Shown: one piece after another, positions 35,304 through 45,900 of the stretch | How positions within the stretch are numbered: position 1 is the stretch's first letter | Layout: every line of letters begins with the position of its first letter | Assembly: GCF_004912165.1 (NCBI RefSeq) | Contig: NZ_STGV01000009.1 | Location: forward strand, 1-64,000 | Direction of reading: 5' to 3' | Source of the DNA: Peteryoungia ipomoeae | GTDB lineage: Bacteria; Pseudomonadota; Alphaproteobacteria; Rhizobiales; Rhizobiaceae | Length of the DNA: 64,000 nucleotides | Notes under the pieces: generated by a model | What the model saw: only the letters and a program-made list of their open reading frames with translations | Databases searched by the model: none | What the model was told of the DNA's origin: nothing | Program-made: the position numbers and the translations under genes

Positions 35304-35756
35304 ATGCGCTTCCGCTACCTCCTCGCGCTTCTCATCCCCCTCAACGTTTCGGGGTGCCAGACGGGCGCGCCGGGATCTGATGCGAGTTCAGCGCCGGTAG
35401 AAATTTCTGGCCCGGCAGCCAGCGCAATTGCTGGCGATATGGCAGCGCGCTTTGCCGAACAGGCGGGTGCCGCAAAGACAGCCCTCAAGCTGCAGGCTGA
35501 TGCATCCGAATATTCCATCGCGCTCGAATCGGCCCTGAAAGGTTGGGGTTACACCGTCGTCAGGGAGGGTGCGGGCCCGGACACGGAAAATGCAAAGGCT
35601 ACAAAGCCGACTGCTCTCTCTTACGGGCTGAGCGCCGCAGAAGGCCAGGTGCTCGCACGGATCTCGACAGACGCGTTCGCCATGGGGAGGGCTTATTCGG
35701 TCAACAACGGGACAGCGGCACCATCGAGCCCCTTGTCCCTGACGACGTTCAACTGA
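35304..35756 (+). CDS. trbH: TrbH, outer-membrane lipoprotein (VirB7-like)
   Basis: 150 residues with a lipoprotein leader and lipobox (LNVSGC), followed by an Ala-rich region and a predicted small globular domain (SIALESALKGWGYTVVREGA). Three bases after trbG. Lipoprotein component of the outer core complex. Confidence 0.9.
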   Translation: MRFRYLLALLIPLNVSGCQTGAPGSDASSAPVEISGPAASAIAGDMAARFAEQAGAAKTALKLQADASEYSIALESALKGWGYTVVREGAGPDTENAKATKPTALSYGLSAAEGQVLARISTDAFAMGRAYSVNNGTAAPSSPLSLTTFN

Positions 35757-35770
35757 GGAATGGAACGACC

Positions 35771-37060
35771 ATGGTTCAATCGCTGCAACTTGGAAATCCA
35801 TCTCACCCAGCCAATCAAAGTGGCATGAAGCGGCTCAACCGCATGCCGGTGTTTTTCGGCATAGGGATCACCGTCCTGTTCCTCGCAGTGCTGGTCTATG
35901 GCCTTTCGTCGCGTGGGCTGAGGTTCGGTCAGCAGACATCGGATGGCGCCACATCCGGCGGATCGGCATCGAACTTTGCCGAACAGATGAAGCGCGGCGT
36001 GAAGGACGGGATCATCGGCGATAGGGCCGAGCAAGGCGTGTTCCAGCCCACACCCATGCCTCACGCACCTGCCACCCCTCCTGCTGCTGTCCAGGAACCG
36101 CGGGTAGAGCCGCGCGAGGCACGCCGGCCCCGCATGGAATCGGAGGAGGAATGGAATGCGCGGATGATCCGCGAGCAGAGGGAGCAGATCTTGCGCGAGC
36201 AGCAGCGACAACGCATGGCGAGCCTCCAGGCCAAGGGCGCCGCATTCGATTCACCGCTCGAGGTTGATATCAGCGATGTGGCGGACAATGGCGGGCCAAT
36301 CACTGGAACCTCGCCCCGGGCCTCCGCGCCGGCCTCCGCCAACTCCACCTCAGATCTCTATTCCGCAGCGCTGAGGTTGGCTGCAGCAGGGCAGGGGAGT
36401 GACCAGAACGGCCAGGCGGCGAAGGAAGAGTTTTTCAACTCCGACCTTAAGGAGCTTGGTTATCTACCGAACCATGTGGTGCCGCAGCAGTCACCATACG
36501 AACTTAAGCGGGGTTCCGTCATCCCGGCCACTCTTATTACGGGTATCAATTCGGATCTTCCCGGTCGCATTACCGCTCAGGTCAGCCAGAACGTCTATGA
36601 CAGCGCAACGGGGCGCCATCTGCTCATCCCACAGGGAACGAAGCTGTTCGGACGCTATGACAGCAAGGTTTCGTTTGGACAAAGCCGCGTTCTCGTCGTC
36701 TGGACGGATATCATCTTCCCAAATGGCTCAACCCTGCAGATTGGCGGGATGGCTGGCACGGACGCCGAGGGCTATGGCGGCTTCAGGGACAAAGTCGACA
36801 ATCACTACGCGCGGACTTTTGGCTCGGCTGCGCTCGTGGCTCTGATCGGAACGGGCATTGACATGGCCGTGCCTGAAAGTTCTACGCTCAGTACTCAGGA
36901 CACGGCTTCAGATGCTGCGAGACGCAACTTCGCTCAGTCGTTCGGGCGCGCTGCTGATCAGACGATATCGAAAAATCTAAATGTTCAGCCGACGATCAGG
37001 ATCCGTCCCGGGTATCGATTCAATGTTATTGTCGATCAGGACCTCCGACTAGCCCGGTAA
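35771..37060 (+). CDS. trbI: TrbI, VirB10-type energy-transducing protein
   Basis: 429 residues: N-terminal membrane segment (FFGIGITVLFLAVLVYGLSS), Pro/Glu/Arg-rich linker, and a C-terminal VirB10 domain (SPYELKRGSVIPATLITGIN; LIPQGTKLFGRYDSKVSFGQ; RVLVVWTDIIFPNG). Spans inner and outer membranes. Last gene of the trb operon; the operon order B-C-D-E-J-K-L-F-G-H-I is that of Ti plasmids. Confidence 0.95.
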   Translation: MVQSLQLGNPSHPANQSGMKRLNRMPVFFGIGITVLFLAVLVYGLSSRGLRFGQQTSDGATSGGSASNFAEQMKRGVKDGIIGDRAEQGVFQPTPMPHAPATPPAAVQEPRVEPREARRPRMESEEEWNARMIREQREQILREQQRQRMASLQAKGAAFDSPLEVDISDVADNGGPITGTSPRASAPASANSTSDLYSAALRLAAAGQGSDQNGQAAKEEFFNSDLKELGYLPNHVVPQQSPYELKRGSVIPATLITGINSDLPGRITAQVSQNVYDSATGRHLLIPQGTKLFGRYDSKVSFGQSRVLVVWTDIIFPNGSTLQIGGMAGTDAEGYGGFRDKVDNHYARTFGSAALVALIGTGIDMAVPESSTLSTQDTASDAARRNFAQSFGRAADQTISKNLNVQPTIRIRPGYRFNVIVDQDLRLAR

Positions 37061-37061
37061 A

Positions 37062-37215
37062 CCTGCATGTTTGCCGTAGCCAAGCTCTGCCCTCTTGACC
37101 CATTCGCGGAAAGTATGCGCCGAACAGCTGATGTGAGCCGCTACTAATCATTCCGCGGCCCAGCGGCACAGAGGCCCGACCTTATCCTTCCACACCATCC
37201 AAACGGCGCGGCGCG
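37062..37215 (-). pseudogene. Remnant of an IS3-type OrfA transposase gene
   Basis: On the minus strand a decayed frame reads MVWKDKVGPLCRWAAE, a TGA, then LVAAHISCSAHTFREWVKRA. This matches the pattern of the HTH orfA proteins of IS3 elements (AVRMV...WAAI...VA.KIGC.AETLR.WVRQAE). An in-frame stop and missing ends make it non-functional. It marks a recombination scar right after trbI. Confidence 0.5.
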
Positions 37216-37322
37216 GAGCTAGCTTCGAGATAGAACGTTTTTGTCGACGTGCCTGTCTGGACCTAGCTTCTCACGCGTCGAGGTCTCCGGCCAAGCCGGA
37301 GCGGTTCAACGCCACCCCCAAT

Positions 37323-38576
37323 TCACATCGACCACAAGATTGAGAGCGGCGCAGCCTGCAGGCGTTCGGCAAACGGCGTGATGCGGTCATGATCATGCAG
37401 GACAAGACCACGTACGAAACGGTCGCCGACCGCCGCCTGCAACTGACGCAACCCGCGAAAATCATCGGCCTTGACGGTCGCAGACGCTTTCACTTCAATA
37501 CCAATTATCCGCCCACGCCGATCTTCAATCACGACATCGACCTCATCGAGATCCTTCGTTCTATAGTGTGAGAACGAAACGCGTCTCTCGGACCAGGACG
37601 CCAGCTTCATCAGTTCTGAGACGACAAAACTTTCTAGCAGTGCGCCAAATCGGGTCTTGTCATCCGACAGCCTGGCCATTTCGTCCTCGCGCAAAGCCGC
37701 CAAAAGTCCTGTGTCGATGAAATGGAGCTTTGGTGTTTTGACAAGCCGGCTGAGCCGATTGTTCGACCATGGCGCCAAGGTTTTGACAAGGAATAGCCGC
37801 TCCAGGATGGCAATGTATTTCTGAGCGGTGACCCCGGACAATCCTAGCGCCGAGCCGAAACTGCTATTGTTGATCAATTGCCCGGCATGTTCGGCGAGGA
37901 TGTTCAGGAGGCGCGGCAAACGATCGAGTTGATCGATGTTGGCAATGTCGCGTACGTCGCGATCTAGGATAAGACTAACATAGTCTTCGAGCCACGAGGC
38001 GCGCCGGACTGACGTGGTTCGTCTCAAGGCTTCAGGATATCCTCCCGCCAGAACGATGCCCATCATTTCCTTGCCCAGAACAACCTCACCCTCAATGGCT
38101 GGTTCCTCCCCCGCAAACAACCGATCGAGCATGAGGCCAGGACTTGATCTGATTTCGGCCTGCGCAAAGGGAAGAAGTGGAATGACCGCCATTCGGCCGG
38201 CCAGAGAGTCAGCAATAGCCGGAATGGTTGCGAGGTTCGCGGAGCCCGTTAGCAGAAACCTTCCCGGTTCCTGATCGTCATCCACGCTTGCCTTGATTGC
38301 AAGCATCAGATCAGGCGCCCGTTGGACCTCGTCGATAACCGCTCGCTTGATCCCTCGTATAAACCCTGTGGGGTCGGCTTTAGCGGCGTTCAGCGTACCC
38401 GCATCATCCAATGTGATGTAGGGTCGATCACTAGCTGAGAACATGCGCGCGAGTGTGGTCTTCCCTGCTTGCCGAGGTCCGGATATCAAAACTACACGGG
38501 TGTCGGCTAGCGCTGCATCGACGAGAGGCAGCGCCTTGCGGTTCACGAGGAACTTCGAGTTCGAGTGTTTGCTCAT
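37323..38576 (-). CDS. ATPase with DUF4143 domain
   Basis: 417-residue AAA_14/DUF4143 protein. Walker A SGPRQAGKTTLA near residue 36, Walker B RAVIDEVQRAPDL near 80, sensor LLTGSANL, and a C-terminal PD-(D/E)XK-like segment (HYRTKDLDEVDVVIEDR; IIGIEVKASATVKADDF). Such proteins are widespread, often mobile or toxin/defence-linked, and of unclear function. Inserted between the trb operon and traM/traR, opposite in direction to trb. Confidence 0.85.
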   Translation of the reverse strand: MSKHSNSKFLVNRKALPLVDAALADTRVVLISGPRQAGKTTLARMFSASDRPYITLDDAGTLNAAKADPTGFIRGIKRAVIDEVQRAPDLMLAIKASVDDDQEPGRFLLTGSANLATIPAIADSLAGRMAVIPLLPFAQAEIRSSPGLMLDRLFAGEEPAIEGEVVLGKEMMGIVLAGGYPEALRRTTSVRRASWLEDYVSLILDRDVRDIANIDQLDRLPRLLNILAEHAGQLINNSSFGSALGLSGVTAQKYIAILERLFLVKTLAPWSNNRLSRLVKTPKLHFIDTGLLAALREDEMARLSDDKTRFGALLESFVVSELMKLASWSERRVSFSHYRTKDLDEVDVVIEDRRGRIIGIEVKASATVKADDFRGLRQLQAAVGDRFVRGLVLHDHDRITPFAERLQAAPLSILWSM

Positions 38577-39123
38577 ACGGCCACTCTTAACTGAATGGGC
38601 GTCTATTTTAAAGTGGTGCGCCGTCTATTTTTAACACAGAAAGCGTCCAATCCTGATTATAACTCCTGGCCACCGGATCTCGTCAGTTCGATCCGGATAC
38701 CAGCGTCGTCGGGTAGCTTTGGTGCAGGGATCGGGCACAGTAAACTTAACCTGCCGAGTATCGCAGCAAGCGGACTGCCATCTTTGATGCCGGCGCTATA
38801 CAGTAGCCGTGTTATTATTCATTGAGCGATGGGGACGGAGAAGGGTCATTTACCCCTAGACGAGGGCCTCATCGAGGCCATCGAAAAGCACCTCACGATA
38901 TGCCAATCGCCACTGGCGACGGCTGACACGGCTAGCGAGGCCAGCTAAACACCCCTCAGAAGTCAAATGGTCAACTGCGCACCCAACCGCTAAAGAGCCC
39001 TGTGGTCTCAGAGCTGTTTCCTCCGCGCGTTCCGTGAATAGATTTAAAGCTTGACGACCACTACCTGAAGCCGAGTTATAGGCTCGGTGCATTGCGTGCT
39101 TGGCACTGAGAGGTGGTGTGACC
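38577..39123. other. Intergenic region with a possible gene fragment
   Basis: No full gene. On the minus strand, 38818-38655 has an open 54-codon frame that reads protein-like (LYSAGIKDGSPLAAILGRLS; PDDAGIRIELTRSGGQEL) with no start codon, perhaps a decayed gene tail. On the plus strand near traM, TTGACG (39052) and a short CCGAG/CTCGG hairpin (39070-39086) may belong to its promoter. Confidence 0.35.
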
Positions 39124-39414
39124 ATGGGAATAAATGAGGATGGCTGTGTGGAACTCAGACCTCTCGTCGGATTGCTGGCAGGTGTACCGGAGCCATTGAT
39201 CGAACAATTGACCATAGAGGCCATCGGGACTCACCGCAGTTTGGTCGAGAAAGCCGAAAACCTGTTCGAGGCCCTCGCGCCTGAGATCCGGACAGGCAAG
39301 GAAGCCGGCAGTGCCGAACACCTTGCCTATCTGAACGCGACGATCAAAATGCACTCCCAGATGTCCGTTTTGTCGACCCTGATCGCTATCCTGGGTCGGA
39401 CACCAACCATCTAA
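39124..39414 (+). CDS. traM: TraM, TraR antiactivator
   Basis: 96 residues; close in length and pattern to the Ti-plasmid TraM, with VELRPLVGLLAGVP, THRSLVEKAENLFEAL, HLAYLNATIKMHSQMS and LSTLIAILG. TraM binds TraR and blocks DNA binding until enough inducer-bound TraR accumulates. ATG at 39124. Converges on traR with only 10 bases between stops, which could add antisense coupling. Confidence 0.92.
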   Translation: MGINEDGCVELRPLVGLLAGVPEPLIEQLTIEAIGTHRSLVEKAENLFEALAPEIRTGKEAGSAEHLAYLNATIKMHSQMSVLSTLIAILGRTPTI

Positions 39415-39424
39415 CCGCAATCCG

Positions 39425-40129
39425 TCAAACAAGGTTGAGGCGGACTGCAAGACCAATCAATTGGTTGTTGTTGCAGAGATCGTAGCGGTGCCGGACGCCA
39501 GCGAGCGCGATGCGGACAGTGTTGTATTTGACGCCCTCGATGACTGCCACGTCCTCCATCGATTTGCCAAGGGCGATCCAACGTACAAAGGTTGCCTCCT
39601 TTGGGCTTAGATACACTGTCTCCTGTACGGTCGGCTTGACCTGCAAATGCTCTACCAGTGCATGCAGCTGTCCCATTGCGGATGCAGCCGCGATAGCATC
39701 AATGTGCCTGTCTGGCGTCAAGACAGGCTTTGTGGATGCCAGGGTCAGCATCGAAACGGCACCGTTCGGAGTGGCGATCGGAATGGTGACGCCCGAGCGA
39801 ATATTATGGTCTGACGCATCTGCAAAGAAACGACGCTCGGCTACCGACAGCGATGCCCTATCGCTCTCACCGGACCATGTGAACGCACGGCGCAGTGTCT
39901 GTGCCTGTCTGATCACTGGATCGACATGTTTCAGGTCTTCTTTCTGATAGCGCTCCCGCCATTCCTCGTCGTAGTCCGAAACTGCATATGATTGCCCTGG
40001 GCGAAGGCTGACGAAAGCATAGCCTGAGAAGTCGTATCGGCCGGCGATATCGGTGAGTGCTGTCTTCAAGCCCGCTTCGTCGCGTATGATCGCCGTCATG
40101 TCCACGATGCGTTCAATGCACTGATCCAT
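39425..40129 (-). CDS. traR: TraR, LuxR-type quorum-sensing activator
   Basis: 234 residues, the same length as Ti-plasmid TraR. N-terminal autoinducer domain keeps the ligand residues Tyr53, Trp57, Asp70 and Trp85 at the same numbering; C-terminal LuxR HTH (LSPKEATFVRWIALGKSMED; GVKYNTVRIALAGVRHRYDL). Expected to bind an acyl-homoserine lactone and activate the tra boxes at 27428 and 46413. No synthase gene traI is found in the window, so the signal may come from elsewhere on the replicon, another replicon or other cells. Confidence 0.93.
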   Translation of the reverse strand: MDQCIERIVDMTAIIRDEAGLKTALTDIAGRYDFSGYAFVSLRPGQSYAVSDYDEEWRERYQKEDLKHVDPVIRQAQTLRRAFTWSGESDRASLSVAERRFFADASDHNIRSGVTIPIATPNGAVSMLTLASTKPVLTPDRHIDAIAAASAMGQLHALVEHLQVKPTVQETVYLSPKEATFVRWIALGKSMEDVAVIEGVKYNTVRIALAGVRHRYDLCNNNQLIGLAVRLNLV

Positions 40130-40555
40130 TGCCGGCCTCCCGTCCCAGCGCCGTGATCATAGGCGCGACCCTCCAATGGTCGAGTTGGCGGGTTGGAAAT
40201 TGAATGGCGGGTTGGGGCGACGGCAAGTGGAAGCGGCCGATCGTCGAATGACGACCTTCTCGATTGCGCGTGGCTGGGGAATTTTGGGGGTAGGCTTGAT
40301 CCATTCTTGATCGCATTCGTCAGTTTTGGAGTTGGATTTGTTCGAGTGCGCGTGGCTTGAACTGCCACAATCAGCGCCCTCGAACCCGATGTCCGCCAAG
40401 GAAACTCCTGACCCGCAATTTGTTCTTTTTGGGAAAGCTGCCGTTCACGGATGGGTATAAGCCTCTGACAAATAACGAAGAGTGACAAACTACAAGACCA
40501 CAAGGACCGCCTGCAACTCACGAGTCAGCCTGTCGGTAGAGGCAGGCGGCTAGCA
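40130..40555. other. traR-traH intergenic region
   Basis: 426 bases with no convincing gene; the frames here are biased and lack family features. Should carry the traR promoter. No tra-box-like palindrome seen. Confidence 0.4.
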
Positions 40556-41167
40556 CTACCGAGTGCTCGCACCAATGCGTGTCAGATCGACTCGGATCTC
40601 GGCATCTTTAGGCTCGACGATGAGAGGTGCGGAGGTGCCCGCTGCATCCGCTTCTTGCCTTTGCTCGGGCGCCTCAGAGCTCAAGATTTCAACCGGCGGC
40701 AGGCCTGATTGTAGAGGATCATCCGCCTGAAACACCGAGACACCTTCAAACTCGCCGGTTTTCCAGGCGTAGACAGCATCATCGAAGATCTGCGGAAACG
40801 CCTCTTCGCCCTGCGGGTTTCCATACCATTTGGTGACGATGCGCATGATCTTGGCAAATATGGCAGTGCCCTGGCGGAGATTTTCGCAAGGTTCGAGGAG
40901 ACTGTCGTCGATATCGGCGATCTGCCGTATCCCGATCCCTGCCGGCATCTGCGTGATCCCGACACGGACAACGGCCTGGCCGGAATACTGACGAATGGTC
41001 GTCATGGCGTCCTCCACGGATCGTGGCTCAGGGACAGAGACGCTCCTGCCACCAATCTTGACAGTCACCGCCAGCGGGTCAGTCGAGCCTGCTTGAGCAA
41101 CGAACTGTTCCACGATGGCGGGCTTCAACGCCGGATCGCTACAGGACTGGATGATGGCGAGATCCAT
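40556..41167 (-). CDS. traH: TraH conjugation protein
   Basis: 203 residues, recognised from Ti-plasmid TraH: IIQSCSDPALKPAIVEQFVA, DPLAVTVKIGGRSVSVPEP, VVRVGITQMPAGIGI, FAKIMRIVTKWYGNPQG and FDDAVYAWKTGEFEGVSVFQ. Precise function unknown. Last gene of the leftward traAFBH operon, 17 bases after traB. Confidence 0.92.
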   Translation of the reverse strand: MDLAIIQSCSDPALKPAIVEQFVAQAGSTDPLAVTVKIGGRSVSVPEPRSVEDAMTTIRQYSGQAVVRVGITQMPAGIGIRQIADIDDSLLEPCENLRQGTAIFAKIMRIVTKWYGNPQGEEAFPQIFDDAVYAWKTGEFEGVSVFQADDPLQSGLPPVEILSSEAPEQRQEADAAGTSAPLIVEPKDAEIRVDLTRIGASTR

Positions 41168-41184
41168 GCAGACGGCTCCAGGTC

Positions 41185-42351
41185 TTAACTGTTGAATGAA
41201 ATGGTGATCGGGACCGCGAACAGCCGAGACCAGGCCTCAGCACTTGATCGCTGAATCGCAACAATGTTGGTTCCCTCGGTCCACCATCCATTGCCGATGA
41301 GGACAATCCGGTCGGGGGAATGGCGCATGGACTGGAGGACAGGCCAAACGATCAGTTGCTCGTAGCAGATCAGCGGTGCGATCCGGCTTCCAGCAATCTC
41401 GACGACCGGATTGCCAAACATGTCCGCTCTTGCTCCACCTTGCTGACCTGCCCACTTGGCCCAGGGCCGCCACATCGACACGGGCACCGGCATGCGCTCG
41501 CGGTAAATGATCCGGGCCTGCGTGGCGGACATTGAAACCATGACATTGTCGTAGCCATCGGCGTCGACGATGGCGGCGCCGGCAAGGACAGTTATGTCCA
41601 GCCCGCGGAGTTTCTCCCTCCACAAGCGCTCGACAGTCGGCGTCCACAATCCCAGAGCGCTCTCGGGCAGGACGACGACGCGGTCGCCAGGTTCACTGAT
41701 TGAGTTGACGCGGTTGAACAGATCACGATGCCACTGAAGGCTCCTGTTGCGGCCAAGGTGTTTTCCCAGCTTCAGGTCGACACCACGCCACTCATGATCT
41801 AGGTACTGCGTCGTCCCGCACGCGGCGGACCAGAGCCATAGGCTCCCTAAAGTGACGATGGCAGCTGGCCGATACCGCGTTGTCATCAACGCAAGGCCGG
41901 CTGCCATTGCAATGAGCCCAATCCAACCCAATCCAGGGAAGAGGACGCCTGCTGCGGTGATGGGATGGGCCCAGCCGAGAATACCGATTGGTGGCAGGGC
42001 CGTAACCAGCATGGCAAACACGTATCTGGCGGCCGTCACCCATCCAGTCCTTGGTGACCAAAGGAGTGCATGGACCAGGACAAAGGCACTGGACGCGGCC
42101 AGCCACAACGCGAGACCCAGCCAGAGGTCGGCCCGGAAATAGGTGGCGACACCCTGCGGCAATCCATGGGATGCCGCGAGGAAATACCCTGCAGAAACCA
42201 TTGCTGCCGTCCGTCGATTTGGCGCCAGAGACCAGAATGCGGGAAAAGCGGCGGCCAGCGGCAGGGTCAGAGTGACACCACTCCAAGCCACCATGCCGCA
42301 TGTCACGCAAGCGCTGACGAACGCAAGGCAAGACAGGGGCTCACGGTGCAT
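41185..42351 (-). CDS. traB: TraB, nitrilase/apolipoprotein acyltransferase-like protein
   Basis: 388 residues: about six membrane segments in the first half (MVAWSGVTLTLPLAAAFPAF; FVLVHALLW; ILGWAHPITAAGVLF) and a carbon-nitrogen-hydrolase-like second half with VVVLPESALGLW (Glu), and PLICYEQLIVWP (Cys) of a Glu-Lys-Cys triad. Ti-plasmid TraB increases transfer but its reaction is unknown. Overlaps traF by 11 bases. Confidence 0.9.
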   Translation of the reverse strand: MHREPLSCLAFVSACVTCGMVAWSGVTLTLPLAAAFPAFWSLAPNRRTAAMVSAGYFLAASHGLPQGVATYFRADLWLGLALWLAASSAFVLVHALLWSPRTGWVTAARYVFAMLVTALPPIGILGWAHPITAAGVLFPGLGWIGLIAMAAGLALMTTRYRPAAIVTLGSLWLWSAACGTTQYLDHEWRGVDLKLGKHLGRNRSLQWHRDLFNRVNSISEPGDRVVVLPESALGLWTPTVERLWREKLRGLDITVLAGAAIVDADGYDNVMVSMSATQARIIYRERMPVPVSMWRPWAKWAGQQGGARADMFGNPVVEIAGSRIAPLICYEQLIVWPVLQSMRHSPDRIVLIGNGWWTEGTNIVAIQRSSAEAWSRLFAVPITISFNS

Positions 42352-42907
42352 GGGTCAACACCGGTCGGGCCAGTCCAAGAATCCCTTCAATCGGAACGGG
42401 ACCGGAATAGCGAGAGTCCCAGGATGCCGGAAAGGGTGAATGGAGAAATACCTCTCCAGGTGGAATGACACCGCCTCTAAAGGCTGCAAGAGGTCGCCCC
42501 TTGCCGTCACGATCGAGAACAGCAGAGTCAGCTATCGGTGCCCCGTCGACGTGAAGATGTGTGGTTACTTCGACTGTTTGCCCTGGCGTCGCAATCACCG
42601 TCTTGATCAAAGGACCAAACCCACCCTTGCAAAGCCCCGTGCGAAGATAGCCCCTTGCCCTTGCCTCTCGAGCCCGCCCGGCATCCGGGGGGCAAGCAAA
42701 CACCAAGTCGCCCACTTGCGGGGGCCTCGGTAGCAACACGATCCGCCAGAGACCAATGGGTTCACTTGGTGTCGTGTTGATCCGCAAACCGCCGATATGG
42801 CCAGCAGCAAACAGGGTCATCGCAACGACCACTGCCGAGGCGAGAAGACGTCCTGCGCGGCGCCTCTGGCGAGCAAGTCGCAAGGTCGTGTCTGCCTGCG
42901 CTATCAT
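42341..42907 (-). CDS. traF: TraF, pilin-processing peptidase (S26 family)
   Basis: 188 residues; one membrane segment then signal-peptidase-like motifs: the Ser in TTPSEPIGLW (around residue 47) and the Lys in FGPLIKTVIATPGQ (around 100). TraF-type enzymes trim and cyclise TrbC pilin. Overlaps traA by 4 bases. Confidence 0.93.
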   Translation of the reverse strand: MIAQADTTLRLARQRRRAGRLLASAVVVAMTLFAAGHIGGLRINTTPSEPIGLWRIVLLPRPPQVGDLVFACPPDAGRAREARARGYLRTGLCKGGFGPLIKTVIATPGQTVEVTTHLHVDGAPIADSAVLDRDGKGRPLAAFRGGVIPPGEVFLHSPFPASWDSRYSGPVPIEGILGLARPVLTHAP

Positions 42908-45900
42908 TTCAGCGACAACCCCTTCTTCTGTGTCTGGCGCAATGCCTCGGTCTGTTTGAGTGCCACGGTGGTGCGCTCATAGGCTGCCAGCTTCTGGACG
43001 GTTCGCAGCATGTCCCATGCGGATCGAAGCTCGGTCTTTTGCGCAGGCGACATGCCGGTGGAAAGTGCCTCGAACGCCTTGCCATCGGCATCCTTGGCCA
43101 TGATCGGCAGAAAGCTCCGTTCACCGAAGCGCGTCGCCACCGCCTTGGCAAAGCCATCGAGTTCCGCCTTTATGGCATTGTCCATGGACAGGAGATCTGG
43201 ACCTACCGATAGCGCGTTGCGGTCGACCGCATCTCGTAGGCGTTCAAGAGTGTGTCGTGCTGCGGGCGACAGCGCCGGGATGTCGAGGGATAGGCTCTGC
43301 CGCATACCAACCTCGTCTAGCTCGTATCGGCCGGCAGCAAGCGACCTCTTGGCGATATAGGCCTCAAGATCGCGCGCCAGTGCCGGTGAATTGGTCAGCG
43401 CGCGTTTGCGTGTCTGGACCTCAACGCTGCCGGCGAAGAGGCCGGTCTTGCCCTTGATGACCCCAAAGCTCTCCGGCTTCTCTATGAGCGCGGTGATCGT
43501 GGATCTGGCGACTGTCTTGTTCTCCAGCATGGTCTCGACGTTGACCGCCCGGAAGGCAGATTGCGGGTCGGCATAGACGAGATGGAAGCGGTCAGAGACA
43601 TCCTTCCAGGCCCGCTGCAGGGCGGGATCAGCCTGGAGCTTTTCCTCGACAACCTCAGCCAGCGGTTTTGCGAATGTGGTGATGCCGGAGACCATGGGCC
43701 TTGCCTCGACTGTTGCTGTTTGGGTTGGTGCGGAGGCAAGCGATGCCGACGAAGTCGCCGATGCCATAGCCTTGGGAGCTGCGAGCCCAAGGCGTGCACC
43801 GATCGCGGCAAGGCGTGCCCTAAGCTCTGCCAGTTTCGCGCCCTGCTTCACGGTCCATTCCAGCCGGTCGCGAACAAGCGTGCGCGCGACCCGGACGAGA
43901 TGCAGGCCTCGCGCCTCGGCAAAGCGCAGGGCTTCGGAATAGAAGCGACCACCGGCATAATCGAGTGTCGTTTCCTTGGCATTGGAGCGACCGAGAACGC
44001 GGACAAGGCCGCCTGCCTTGGCGAAGGATCTTGTCCCGTAATAGACGGTGAGATCATGCCTGTGACGGGTCATGGCTACATAGGTCAGGTGACGATCGAG
44101 CGAGAGGGAGGCCAGAACCTTGACCCGATCGACGGTGGCACCTTGGGCTTTGTGAACCGTGGTTGCGTAGCCGTGATCGAGATTGTTGTAGAAGTGCTGC
44201 TCGACGATGACCTGCCGGCGATGCTCAGCCTCGCCGATCATAGCCACGAGACGGCCGGGCGATGCCTCTATGACCTTGGCCAGCATGCCGTTCTTAACGC
44301 CCAGCGAACCCTCGTTCTTCAGGAAGACGATCTGGTCGCCGGCGGCAAATTGGCGATGGCCTTCGGCTGTCATAAACGACGAACCGGCGTCGATGATGCC
44401 GCGCTCGACAAGCTTGCCACGGGCCATCTCGTTCAACATGCGGACATCGCGGCGCAGATGGGCAAGCATCAGCATGGACCTGTCCGGATCATAGTCGCGA
44501 GTCCAGTCGTCAATCAGGCGATTGACCGCGTCCGCCTTCAACTCCGCACCGATCATTCGCCCTTGAGCGCTATAGGCCTCGACGGCTCTGTCGATCCGTC
44601 CCCGGGCGAGATCGAGCGACGCATCACGCATCCATTGCGCATTCTGTCGGTAGATGGTTTCGAGTTCGGCATAACCGATGCGCTCAGTAATCGCGCGGAA
44701 GGCCGCCCCCGCTTCGATTGGCTGCAGCTGTTCCGGATCACCGACCAGAACAAGTTTGGCGCCCGCTAAGCTCACCGCTTCGACAAAGAGCGCCATCTGC
44801 CGGGACGAGACCATGCCCGCCTCGTCGAGGACGAACACGGAACGCGCATCGAGCAGATCTCGCCCCTGGCGCCAGCGCAACTCCCATGACGACAGCGTGC
44901 GCGAGGGGATGCCTGCTTCCCTCTCAAGACCCTCCGCAGCCTTACCGGCAAGGGCAGCACCCACGACGCGGTAACCTGCCGCCTCCCAGGCCTCGCGGGC
45001 GGCCTTCATCATCGTTGTCTTGCCGGCACCTGCACGGCCAATGACGGCCGCGATACGCTGGGGCCCGGCCACATGTTCGATCGCCGTTCTCTGCTCATCC
45101 GACAGACGCTTGTGATTGGCGAAGACGGAGTTGAGCATGGTCTTATGCACATGATGGCTGGCAGCCCGAGACAAGAAGCTGGCGCGCTTTGCCATCTCCG
45201 CCTCAAGCCGGATCAGTTCGCGTGTCGTGTACCTTGATGGGGCTTTCGCACCGCTCGACAGATCGATCCGCTCACGCTCCAGTCGAAGCACTTCGGGGCT
45301 CTGCAGGATACGGGCCATCAGGTTCTGGAAGAGAGCGGGATCGTCGATGTAGCGATGCAGGAGCTTGGCGATATCGCTGATGTCGAAGACGCTCTTCTCG
45401 CGGGTGATCAGGTCGAGCACGAGCTCCGGTCTGTTCTCGATACGGCGGGCATTCTCGGAGCGGATTGCCTCCTGAACGGTGAGCCGCTCGAGTGCTGCCT
45501 TCTCTTCCGCACTATCCGTCTTTCTCTCGATTGCCTTGACCCCGACGCCGAGATGGATGGTCGGCTCGAGGTCGATCCCCTGCTTCTTGAAGGAGCGGCC
45601 ATCGATGCGGATATCGAGGCCCGCCATGGCGAGATGTTTGTTCTGGCAGGCAAACCAGCCATCGCGGACTGTGTTGAAGTCCTGCGTGCTGCCGGCCCAC
45701 AGTTCGTAGACGATCTTTCCCGCATCGTTGCGGACAACCTGACCGTCCAGTCCGGTCAACGCCACCTTCTTCGGCCCGAAGCCGGTCTCGGTCAAAGGCC
45801 GAAGTGTCGTCATCAGGTGGATATGCGGATTGCCCGGATTGTCATGGACGACCCAGTCGGCGACCATGCCCTTGGCGGTGATGTGGTGCTCCACAAAATC

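Noticed and set aside
40096..40521. 141-residue minus-strand frame between traR and traH
   Set aside because: Overlaps the traR start, low-complexity Ser/Arg/Pro composition, no ribosome site or recognisable domain.
43561..44769. 402-residue plus-strand frame within traA
   Set aside because: Shadow of the TraA helicase region; TraA motifs are intact on the other strand.
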